Shown here: one piece after another, positions 1-6,639 of the stretch
Position numbering within the stretch: the stretch's first letter is position 1
Layout: each line of letters begins with the position of its first letter
Source of the DNA: an uncultured Lachnoanaerobaculum sp.
GTDB lineage: Bacteria; Bacillota; Clostridia; Lachnospirales; Lachnospiraceae
NCBI RefSeq assembly: GCF_938015485.1
Contig: NZ_CALLVU010000046.1
Location: 1 to 13,874 of the forward strand
Direction: 5' to 3'
DNA length: 13,874 bases
Translations under genes and position numbers: made by a program
The notes under the pieces: generated by a model
Databases searched by the model: none
What the model was told of the DNA's origin: nothing
What the model saw: only the letters and a program-made list of their open reading frames with translations

Positions 1-505
1 TGCGATAGTTCATAGATTGTGGGATATAAATGCGAATATAAAAATAGTAATGTCAAATGATAAAATTGAGATTATATCGCCAGGAAGTTTACCTCCAGGA
101 ATGTCAGAAGATGAATATATGAGAGGCTATGTTTCAGTTTTGAGAAATCCCATAATAGCAAATATTTTTTATAGACTAGGAATAATTGAAAAATTTGGAA
201 CAGGAATAAAAAGAATAAAATATGAATATAGGGAAAGTTCTGTAAAACCGTCTTTTGAGATATATGAAAATAGTATAAGGATAACTTTGCCGATAATTGA
301 AACAGTTCCAAGTAATTTAGTTAATGGAGAAGTAAAAGTTTTTGAAATTCTTAAAAAGTATGAAAAATTAAGTAGAAAAGAAATTGAAGAATTAAGTGAA
401 TATAATAAATCAAAAGTCATAAGATCGATAAATGGTTTAATTGAAAAAAGTATTGTTGAGCAGGTGGGGAAAGGACGTTCAGTAAAATATCAATTAAAGA
501 AATAA
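1..505 (+). CDS. AlbA_2/ATPase-like protein, C-terminal part (cut by window edge)
   Basis: This is the 3' end of a gene that begins before the window. The frame is open from base 2 and ends at a TAA at 503-505. A TTG at 17 is in frame but is not a credible start, because the residues before it (AIVHR) match the paralogue at 12036-13289. The visible part corresponds to residues 253-417 of that paralogue: the tail of a GHKL/RecG-C-like putative ATP-binding domain (RIE..SPG..P and FGTGI motifs) followed by a C-terminal winged helix of about 60 residues. I counted about 58 identities in 100 aligned residues by hand. Family members are usually annotated as ATP-binding or putative transcriptional regulator proteins, with an N-terminal AlbA_2 (Schlafen-like) nucleic-acid domain. 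The biochemical role is not established from sequence. Confidence 0.8.
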   Translation, partial: AIVHRLWDINANIKIVMSNDKIEIISPGSLPPGMSEDEYMRGYVSVLRNPIIANIFYRLGIIEKFGTGIKRIKYEYRESSVKPSFEIYENSIRITLPIIETVPSNLVNGEVKVFEILKKYEKLSRKEIEELSEYNKSKVIRSINGLIEKSIVEQVGKGRSVKYQLKK

Positions 506-560
506 GAGAAAATTATTTTTTCGTTGCAGAAGTATAAATCGTATTGATTTTTTTCAAAAA

Positions 561-590
561 GACTATACTATACTATAATATAGAGGTGGT
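561..590 (+). promoter_or_regulatory. Promoter, possible operator and RBS of the yefM relic
   Basis: A TATAAT box lies at 574-579, inside a run of CTATA repeats that ends in the inverted half TATAG. Such a direct/inverted array over the -10 box would suit autoregulation by an antitoxin, as is known for YefM/Phd families. No good -35 box at 17 bp spacing is seen. The ribosome site GAGGTGG follows, 5 bases before the ATG at 595. Confidence 0.4.
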
Positions 591-594
591 TTTA

Positions 595-836
595 ATGATA
601 GTTACAAATTATTCGAGTCTGAGAAAGGATTTGAAAAAATATTGTGACAAAGTTATTGATGATTGAGAAGCAATAATCATAACAAGAAAAAACGATAAAA
701 ATGTAGTACTGATGAGTTTAATAGTTTGATAGAAAATCTTTACATCATGTCAAATAAGAAATACTGCAATAAACTGTTAAAAAGAAAAGAGAAAGCGGAG
801 AATATACAAATGCATGGTATAATTGAAGTAGAATAA
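595..836 (+). pseudogene. yefM: YefM/Phd-type antitoxin relic
   Basis: From the ATG at 595 the frame reads MIVTNYSSLRKDLKKYCDKV and continues to a TGA at 664-666. Read through, it gives IIITRKNDKNVVLMSL, the hallmark of the YefM antitoxin N-terminal DNA-binding domain. The frame then slips after MSL and resumes as EFNSLIENLYIMSNKKY, ending in IIEVE at a TAA (834-836). Family members read MSLDEFNSL at this point, so 10 bp seem to be missing. The bases at the lesion suggest loss of one of two tandem GATGAGTTTA units (inference). YefM normally neutralises a YoeB ribosome-dependent mRNase encoded just downstream. No recognisable toxin follows here. The gene is dead by two independent lesions unless sequencing error is involved. 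Confidence 0.85.
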
Positions 837-876
837 TGAATTCGGATGAGAGGAATAAAAATGGAGCTGTCCTGTT

Positions 877-1149
877 ATGAAAAAAATAGTGAGTCATCTC
901 TATTTTGAAACAGGAAATGAATACAGGGAATAATTATATCAAAAATTAACAGCTACAGAACATATTATATGGATAGATAATCCTAAAGTTCTTGGAATTT
1001 ATGAAACAAGATATTATTTCGATTCTAATGGAAAAATTGTAAGATATGTAGATGAAAAAGGAAATATTCACGAAAATGATTCACAGATGAGAGAAGAAGA
1101 TGAAGAGATTAGGAGATTTAAATTGAATTTTTTAGGAAATAGGTTATAA
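877..1149 (+). pseudogene. Unrecognised small gene with one in-frame stop
   Basis: One frame runs from an ATG at 877 to a TAA at 1147-1149 and would encode 90 residues, but it is broken by a TAA at 931-933. The part before the stop reads MKKIVSHLYFETGNEYRE. The part after it is a coherent charged protein segment (GIYETRYYFDSNGKIVRYVDE, then a Glu/Arg-rich tail). No family is recognised. A GGAG at 863-866, 10 bases before the ATG, could be its ribosome site. The gene sits right after the antitoxin relic, where a toxin would be expected, but nothing in it resembles YoeB or RelE. It could also be the 3' remnant of a longer gene whose 5' part is lost. With no second lesion, a sequencing error is possible. 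Confidence 0.5.
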
Positions 1150-1159
1150 GTTTAAAATA

Positions 1160-1195
1160 AAAGTGATATTAGCTTAAAATTTGTAATATCACTTT
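1160..1195 (-). terminator. Hairpin terminator downstream of the HxlR gene
   Basis: An 11-bp perfect stem (AAAGTGATATT at 1160-1170 with AATATCACTTT at 1185-1195) encloses a 14-base loop. Read on the minus strand it lies 34 bases after the HxlR stop and is followed by TATTTTAAAC. It could also stop plus-strand reading from the left, although the plus-side tail (ATAGGG) is poor in T. Confidence 0.6.
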
Positions 1196-1229
1196 ATAGG
1201 GTGTGTACAAAATTTTTGGTGCAGTATAC

Positions 1230-1544
1230 TTATTTTTTCTTATATTTATTTCCATATTCGTTCATTAAATCAAAAATGGGTTTTAGTTCACTACCTTTCT
1301 TTGTAAGAGAATATTCTACTTTTGGTGGAACAACTGGATATACTTTTCTTACAACTATTCCATCACTTTCAAGTTGTCTTAAATTTTCAGTTAAAACTTT
1401 TGCACTGATTCCGACTATAGATTTTGTTAATTCATTATATCTTTTTGTACCAGTTAATAAATCCCTCAATATTAGTATTTTCCATTTATTAGCTATTAAT
1501 GAAGCAGTATATTCAACTGGACATTCTGTATATATTTTTCTCAT
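1230..1544 (-). CDS. HxlR-family winged-helix transcriptional regulator
   Basis: The protein has 104 residues if read from the ATG at 1544, preferred because AGAGGTGA lies 6-7 bases upstream. An earlier in-frame ATG at 1598 lacks such a site and would overlap the promoter. The sequence CPVEYTASLIANKWKILILR, then KRYNEL, LTENLRQLESDGIV and EYSLTKKG, is the standard HxlR (PF01638) winged helix. Cys8 sits at the position of the redox-sensing cysteine of B. subtilis YodB and HypR, so a thiol- or electrophile-responsive regulator is plausible (family knowledge plus inference). Length is normal. The cupin gene lies upstream on the same strand, but a terminator separates them, so this gene probably has its own promoter. 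The regulated gene is unknown; autoregulation or control of the cupin gene are the obvious candidates. Confidence 0.85.
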   Translation of the reverse strand: MRKIYTECPVEYTASLIANKWKILILRDLLTGTKRYNELTKSIVGISAKVLTENLRQLESDGIVVRKVYPVVPPKVEYSLTKKGSELKPIFDLMNEYGNKYKKK

Positions 1545-1563
1545 AAAATCACCTCTTGTATTC

Positions 1564-1598
1564 ATTATATCATCATATGATACTTTAAGTAAGTACAA
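1564..1598 (-). promoter_or_regulatory. Promoter and candidate operator of the HxlR gene
   Basis: On the minus strand a perfect TATAAT (plus 1564-1569) lies about 20 bases upstream of the ATG. At 17 bp spacing the -35 position reads TTACTT, a weak match. This -35 lies in an inverted repeat, TACTT-N5-AAGTA (plus 1581-1595). HxlR proteins bind short palindromes of this kind over their own promoters, so this is a reasonable autoregulatory operator. Binding is inferred. Confidence 0.4.
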
Positions 1599-1651
1599 AA
1601 AAAGAGCTGTCTCAAAATTTTAAAATTTTAAATAATTCAAAAATACAGCTC
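1594..1651 (-). terminator. Intrinsic terminator of the cupin gene
   Basis: Read on the minus strand, GAGCTGT (plus 1645-1651) pairs with ACAGCTC (plus 1604-1610) and is followed at once by TTTTTTTGTAC. It lies about 40 bases after the cupin stop codon. A second, longer pairing is possible: TGTCTCAAAA (plus 1675-1684, read on minus) with TTTTGAGACA (plus 1608-1617). That pairing shares three bases with the terminator's 3' arm, so the two folds compete in part. Confidence 0.55.
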
Positions 1652-1691
1652 CCACATTATTTTTTAAATTTTCTTTTTGAGACAAACCCTA

Positions 1692-2042
1692 TTAATATAT
1701 AATTCCATCATTTTCAGTATATGAAGTTAATGAATTTTCTTTTACTTGAACACATACATAGCTGATACCTTCATCATCTGCGGCTGCAAATTGTCTTTTA
1801 CCATTAGGGGATATTTTAATTACATTTCCTTTTTTTATTTTAACAACTTCACCATCAATTGTCAGAGTACCTTTACCCTCTGTAATTATATATATTTCCT
1901 CATTTTCTTTATGTGAATGAACAAATGGTACGCTTACACCTGCAGGTAAACTGTTAAAACTTACTTCCGCTCCTGTTAATCCTAATGTTTGATGGAATTC
2001 TGTTCTTGCTCCATCCGCAATTCCTATTGAATAATTTTTCAT
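1692..2042 (-). CDS. Small cupin-domain protein
   Basis: This is a 116-residue single-domain cupin. Motif 1 is VHSHKENEEIYIITEGKG: His42, His44 and Glu49 match the HxH-x4-E-x6-G pattern of metal-binding cupins. Motif 2 is GNVIKISPNGKRQ (PxG at 79-81), but the expected third metal-ligand histidine is replaced by Gln84. The site may therefore bind metal with altered ligands or not at all. Small cytosolic cupins of this type include isomerases, dioxygenases and sugar- or ligand-binding proteins, and the substrate cannot be told from sequence. No signal peptide is present. A strong AGGAGGA lies 7 bases before the ATG. The neighbouring HxlR gene suggests, but does not prove, a redox or electrophile-stress role. 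Confidence 0.8.
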   Translation of the reverse strand: MKNYSIGIADGARTEFHQTLGLTGAEVSFNSLPAGVSVPFVHSHKENEEIYIITEGKGTLTIDGEVVKIKKGNVIKISPNGKRQFAAADDEGISYVCVQVKENSLTSYTENDGIIY

Positions 2043-2072
2043 ATATGATTCCTCCTTTTCTTTTATGTGTTT

Positions 2073-2101
2073 ATTTTATAACATAATGAAACAAATGGCA
2101 A
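2073..2101 (-). promoter_or_regulatory. Promoter of the cupin gene
   Basis: On the minus strand a -35 box TTGCCA (plus 2096-2101) and a -10 box TAAAAT (plus 2073-2078) are 17 bp apart, followed by the AGGAGGA ribosome site. The overlapping TATAAA would give a 15 bp spacer and is less likely. Confidence 0.45.
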
Positions 2102-2202
2102 GAATGCACTTTTTTGTTATATAGTTACCTTTTGGTATAAATTGTGGAAATACGAAGAAAAATTATTGAATAAAGGCTCTATAATATATATGGGGTGGAA
2201 AA

Positions 2203-2255
2203 AGAAATAAAAAAATAGCATAAATACAAATTCCTTTTTTATGTGTTATTATGCT
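2203..2255 (-). terminator. Terminator of the hsd operon
   Basis: On the minus strand, AGCATAA (plus 2249-2255, inside the last codons of hsdR) pairs with TTATGCT (plus 2217-2223), followed by ATTTTTTTATTTC. The first arm overlaps the end of the coding region, so the terminator is very close to the stop codon. The 25-base loop makes it moderate in strength. Confidence 0.5.
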
Positions 2256-5200
2256 GCACCATCCAACCATATCCTTGTACTGCCATATCCACGAAATGAT
2301 TCATGAGCAGAGATACCTTGGAATCAAATGTTGCTTTATCATAGCTTTCAGGCAAATCATCGTCCAGCGATAGTTCTACCTCATGTTTTAACTTAGCACG
2401 TGGCTGTTCATCCTTGTACCAATCTACTACAAGAAGACTACTACGATTATCGACTAGCTTCTTATAAAGGTTCTTAGCTGAGAGTTTTACTTTTTGCTCT
2501 TCGGCCTGTGTTAATTTCTTTCCAGCAATCAGCAAATCATAGATTTCCAGCTCTTCTTCTGTAAGACCTTTTATATTTGCACGATTATCTTCCTGACGAA
2601 GTTCTTCAAGAAGTTTTACCAATTGCTCGTAATAATCCTCATTTTTAGTTCCACCGGCATTATAAGAGTCAATAATACGCTTGAATCTTTCTGAAAACTT
2701 TGTTCTTGTACAGTTTTTATTAATCATCTGTTCGAGTGCTTGCTCAATGTATTCCTTAAGGTCGTTAATTTCAATAGCTTTATACTTAGCAACCTTGATT
2801 TCTTTTCTCAATTGCTCGACATCAACCTTAGAAAGATCAATAGCCTTTGTGCCTTTTATCATGTACTGTGCAGGTTCCTCACGTACATAATTAACAAACT
2901 CTTGACTTGCTGTAACACTGCCATCCAGAATCTGATTCATTTTCTGTCTGGCACGAGCGACTTTTTCATCATCAATAGTGTGATAAAAAAGACCATGCAG
3001 ATACACAAGCGGTGCAAACTTATCGTTGCTCCAATTCTTCTCAAAGATTTCCGGCTTTGATGCTTCATAGAGATTCGTCAAAGTATTGAGGATAACTTTG
3101 AACTTCTCTTTATTATCATCTTTGGCAACGATAGTGTCATAGGCACTTCGTAATAACTCTAGCTTATCAAGAGTATTTGAATCATCAATTATCTTTTCCA
3201 AATTAATATCTAAAGATAATAAGAAAGAATCTGCTTCATCGATTGTACCGTCAATATAGCCTATTAGCTGGTCAATATCCTTTGCAGGGAATTCTGTTCC
3301 GTCATCACCAGTGGCATATTCTGTTAATGCTTTCTTCATGTATTTAAACACGTTGACATAATCCACGATGATTCCGGCAGGTTTTCCTGGATACACTCTG
3401 TTTGCACGAGCAATTGCCTGCATCAGTGTGTGTCCTTTCATCGGCTTGTCCAAGTAGAGTGTAGAAAGATTCTTTACATCAAATCCTGTCAGCCACATCG
3501 CACAAACGAATACGAGCTGCAACGAATCATTAGGATCTTTGAATCTATCCTCAATATCTCTGCCGTCCGGTGTGATTTCTTTCATCTTTGCACGATGCTC
3601 AGATATCCGTAAGCCCTGCTTTGCAAACTTGGCTTCTTCATCATTTTCCTCTGAAATGATAACAGCCATTTCAACCTTATTCATATAAGCAAGAATACGA
3701 GTGAGCTGATCACGTTCTTCCTCAGTAGAAGCAGTATTTCGCTTTTTCATGATCTTCTGCTTTTCTATAACCCAGTAATGCTGAACCTTATCATACATTT
3801 TGACAGCAGTATATTTATCGACAGATATAACCATACCTTTTCCAAGGAATCCACGTCTTGGGAAGTGATAGGCAATATCCTGTGCAACCTTATCCAGTCT
3901 GTCATCACGCTTGATGACCTCTAAAATACGAGAAGATGCGTTTTCTAACAGACGTGTTTCATCCTCGTTTAAATTTTCTTCTTCGATAATGTCCACAATG
4001 TCATCGTCAAGGAAATCATTCTCAAGTCCAACTTCCGGAACTCGTCTGGAATAGAATAAAGGTACTGTAGAGCCATCTTCAACAGACTGGGCAAAATTAT
4101 ACTCTGATACATAATCTCCAAACCACTGATTTGTAAGACGTTTTGTACCAAGCAGAGGGGTTCCAGTAAATGCAACAAAATTAGCATTCGGAAGTGCAGT
4201 TCTCATGTTCTCTGCCAAATCCTTATACTGTGTTCTATGTGCTTCATCAACAAGGACAATAATATCGTCACGAGTAGAAAGAACGGGATATTTCTTTGTT
4301 TTGTCGTATCTGAACTTATGAATCAAAGTAAAGATAAAAGCCTTATTGGTAGTTAGGAAATCACGCAATTGTTTGCTATTCTTGGGTTGACATTCTTCTT
4401 TAGAGCCAATAACCTCAGTGCGTACAAAATTCTTATGAATCTGAGTATCCAAATCTTCACGGTCTGTAATAACGAGGAACGAGAAATTACCTTGAATCTT
4501 ACGCTTCATTTTACGTGTAAACATAACCATAGAATAGGATTTGCCTGAACCCTGTGTATGCCAGAAGACACCAAGCTTTCCATTAAGCTCTTTTCTGTTC
4601 TCGACTGATTCCATCAGATTATTAACGCCTAAGTACTGGTGATTCTTTGCAATAATCTTTATTCTCTGATTTTCAAAGAGAATAAAGTTTTCAATATAGT
4701 CAATCAATCTATCTTTGTTAAGAAGACCATCTACAAAATATCTGACCGAGCTATCCTTAACATTATCTGCAGCAAGAATTGCTTCTCTGTCCAGTTTTTC
4801 TTTTTCGCTATCAACCTTGAGCCATTCAAAAAAATAGTCATAGGTTGCATTAAATGCACCAAGCTTCGTCTCCAAACCATTTGAAAGCACACAAATATGA
4901 TTAAATACAAAGAGATTCGGAATATCTCGGATATAATCTTTCAGATTCTTGTTGTAGGCTTCTTCAATCTTAACAATACTATTTTTCAGTTCAATAAACA
5001 CAAGGGGCATACCATTGACAAAGATAAGAATATCCGGTCTTCTGTAGTAGACTTTCCCCTGAATCCACATCTGAGATACCGCTGTGAAAGTGTTGTTCTC
5101 TGGATGCTCAAAGTCTATCAATTTTACAAAATCGAAATCTTCCTTGCCGTTTCTACGAACTGTGATTTTTATATTATTACGAATTTGCCTATATAATTTG

Positions 5201-5484
5201 TAGTTGGTATCTACAATGTCCGTTCCTGTATAATCTTGCCTTAACGTCTTTACTATCTCTTTAATTTTATCTTCTTCGATAGTTGGATTGATACGCTTTA
5301 GGGAAGACAGCATAACATAGGGAAGAACACATTCCTTCTTTGAAGTTCTTCCTGTGCCATCATCCAAATCATCACGCTTGCTTAGATCAGCATCGCAAAC
5401 GAGGATGTCATATTTAAACGGTTCAGCTTTTAATTTTGAAAGTATAGCCTGTTCTATATCACCTTCAGATATAAAATTACGCAT
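2239..5484 (-). CDS. hsdR: Type I restriction enzyme, R (nuclease/translocase) subunit
   Basis: This 1081-residue protein is the motor and nuclease of a Type I restriction-modification complex. It is needed for cleavage but not methylation. The N-terminal nuclease domain shows PDILIF (Asp151) and IELK (Glu165, Lys167), the PD-ExK catalytic set. The SF2 translocase follows: Walker A TQGSGKS (310-316), DEAH (413-416), FTGTP (439-443), LTGFD (665-669) and QAIARANR (689-696). From about 750 to the end is a charged helical C-terminal region, as usual for HsdR contact with the methylase core. Length is normal and no lesion is seen. The start ATG at 5484 follows AAGGAGG, which overlaps the TAA of hsdS, so translation is probably coupled. 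It is the last gene of the operon. Sampled GC (45%) is far above the flanks. Confidence 0.97.
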   Translation of the reverse strand: MRNFISEGDIEQAILSKLKAEPFKYDILVCDADLSKRDDLDDGTGRTSKKECVLPYVMLSSLKRINPTIEEDKIKEIVKTLRQDYTGTDIVDTNYKLYRQIRNNIKITVRRNGKEDFDFVKLIDFEHPENNTFTAVSQMWIQGKVYYRRPDILIFVNGMPLVFIELKNSIVKIEEAYNKNLKDYIRDIPNLFVFNHICVLSNGLETKLGAFNATYDYFFEWLKVDSEKEKLDREAILAADNVKDSSVRYFVDGLLNKDRLIDYIENFILFENQRIKIIAKNHQYLGVNNLMESVENRKELNGKLGVFWHTQGSGKSYSMVMFTRKMKRKIQGNFSFLVITDREDLDTQIHKNFVRTEVIGSKEECQPKNSKQLRDFLTTNKAFIFTLIHKFRYDKTKKYPVLSTRDDIIVLVDEAHRTQYKDLAENMRTALPNANFVAFTGTPLLGTKRLTNQWFGDYVSEYNFAQSVEDGSTVPLFYSRRVPEVGLENDFLDDDIVDIIEEENLNEDETRLLENASSRILEVIKRDDRLDKVAQDIAYHFPRRGFLGKGMVISVDKYTAVKMYDKVQHYWVIEKQKIMKKRNTASTEEERDQLTRILAYMNKVEMAVIISEENDEEAKFAKQGLRISEHRAKMKEITPDGRDIEDRFKDPNDSLQLVFVCAMWLTGFDVKNLSTLYLDKPMKGHTLMQAIARANRVYPGKPAGIIVDYVNVFKYMKKALTEYATGDDGTEFPAKDIDQLIGYIDGTIDEADSFLLSLDINLEKIIDDSNTLDKLELLRSAYDTIVAKDDNKEKFKVILNTLTNLYEASKPEIFEKNWSNDKFAPLVYLHGLFYHTIDDEKVARARQKMNQILDGSVTASQEFVNYVREEPAQYMIKGTKAIDLSKVDVEQLRKEIKVAKYKAIEINDLKEYIEQALEQMINKNCTRTKFSERFKRIIDSYNAGGTKNEDYYEQLVKLLEELRQEDNRANIKGLTEEELEIYDLLIAGKKLTQAEEQKVKLSAKNLYKKLVDNRSSLLVVDWYKDEQPRAKLKHEVELSLDDDLPESYDKATFDSKVSLLMNHFVDMAVQGYGWMVQHNNT

Positions 5485-5496
5485 ACGAACCCCTCC

Positions 5497-6639
5497 TTAA
5501 ACTTCAAGTTTTCCACTCATTAAGCGTGGTAAAAGCATATCTCTCTGCTTTGTAAGTAAATCATTTTGACAATTCAAGTCATCCACAATATCTATAATAG
5601 GCTGAACTTTTTCAGCAAACGCTTCAATTAATTCAGCTATTGGTAATAGAATTTTCTTGTTTAACAGTACATTTGGTTTTAAATGCAATACGTTTGCTCC
5701 ATTCGCAAACTGAGAAAAATATTTGGAATAAAATCCGTATCGGCACATGCAATAAAAAAATACATTTGGCACTTTCAGGTTTACTTTAACAAGGTCTGCA
5801 GAAATAACAGATGTTCCTGAGAGCTGTGGGATTAGTGCAACAGAACCTACAGTTCTTCTATCCTGTGTCATATCTGTTACGCCAATGATTAAATCCCCAG
5901 CTACGACAATTTGCGAGTCTTTGTATTTGCCATTGTATTGCTTTGTACCATCGCGTCTAAAACCACCATATGACTGAACATTTTTTAAATTAATTAGGTT
6001 AATGCCATCATCACAGTTTATCTCATCTGAAGAATATGAAATGCCTCTATCAAACGAAGCAATGTCACCTAACTGAACATAACTCCAAGATGATGGAATA
6101 TCCTCGATATAGTGTTCATTTTCATATCCCGGAAAGCGAAATCTTACAAACCATTCCTTATATAGATTCTCTGCCATTTGCTCCAACAACTTGATACGCT
6201 TGTTGTTGTTTTCGATGAGGTTGTCGTAAGTTGAAAGAATATTAGCTATTATTTTTTGTTTTTCAATAGAAGGAACATCACATTTTAAATGTTTTAATAG
6301 TCCTTGTGTTATTAATGGCTGTGCAGATCCACCAGCAAAATTATTTAATTTCATAAGCTTTAATGAATAAAATGCAAATGGATATGTTATTAATTTTTCG
6401 TTACATGTAGTAATCAATGTATTATCAGTTGCATTAAATTCTGTTGGACAATACTCGACAGAACCGCAATATGCACCTACTCTACCCAGAATTATTTTAT
6501 TAAAATATTTGCTATTGTCTGTATATCCGATTATCCCATTCGAACCATAAACAGGTATTGTACCATGTTCATTCGCCGAAATAGGTTTTCCGCTCATCCA
6601 CGAATATAATTTAGAGAATTTATATTCCATATCACTCAC
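5497..6639 (-). CDS. hsdS: Type I restriction-modification specificity subunit
   Basis: This 380-residue subunit recognises the bipartite target and positions HsdM. The first target-recognition domain spans about 5-125 and the second about 175-330. They are separated by the conserved central helix (about 126-165, EKQKIIANILSTYDNLIENN) and followed by a C-terminal helix (about 332-375) that repeats its pattern and ends PRLMSGKLEV. The layout is the classical two-TRD HsdS, so an asymmetric bipartite site is expected; its sequence cannot be predicted by eye. The GTG at 6639 overlaps hsdM by 8 bases and has AAGGA 8 bases upstream. An ATG at 6630, one base after the hsdM stop and preceded by GGGTGAG, is a good alternative. 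TRD1 DNA is AT-rich (about 31% GC over 6241-6600) compared with hsdM and hsdR. Confidence 0.95.
   Translation of the reverse strand: MSDMEYKFSKLYSWMSGKPISANEHGTIPVYGSNGIIGYTDNSKYFNKIILGRVGAYCGSVEYCPTEFNATDNTLITTCNEKLITYPFAFYSLKLMKLNNFAGGSAQPLITQGLLKHLKCDVPSIEKQKIIANILSTYDNLIENNNKRIKLLEQMAENLYKEWFVRFRFPGYENEHYIEDIPSSWSYVQLGDIASFDRGISYSSDEINCDDGINLINLKNVQSYGGFRRDGTKQYNGKYKDSQIVVAGDLIIGVTDMTQDRRTVGSVALIPQLSGTSVISADLVKVNLKVPNVFFYCMCRYGFYSKYFSQFANGANVLHLKPNVLLNKKILLPIAELIEAFAEKVQPIIDIVDDLNCQNDLLTKQRDMLLPRLMSGKLEV

Noticed and set aside
561..580. CTATA repeats as a CRISPR-like or phase-variable tract
   Set aside because: Only a few 5-base units over the -10 box, with no spacers. A promoter/operator reading is simpler.
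836..909. Short frames after the yefM relic (from ATG at 836 and at 861) as a toxin start
   Set aside because: They encode 14 and 15 residues with no similarity to YoeB, RelE or other toxins.
1201..1623. Long plus-strand frame opposite the HxlR gene
   Set aside because: It is the antisense of the HxlR gene, with a low-complexity Phe/Ser/Tyr-rich product and no ribosome site.
5497..6639. HsdS inversion system (phase variation by paired hsdS genes)
   Set aside because: Only one hsdS is present, with no partial second copy, no inverted repeats around the TRDs and no recombinase gene nearby.
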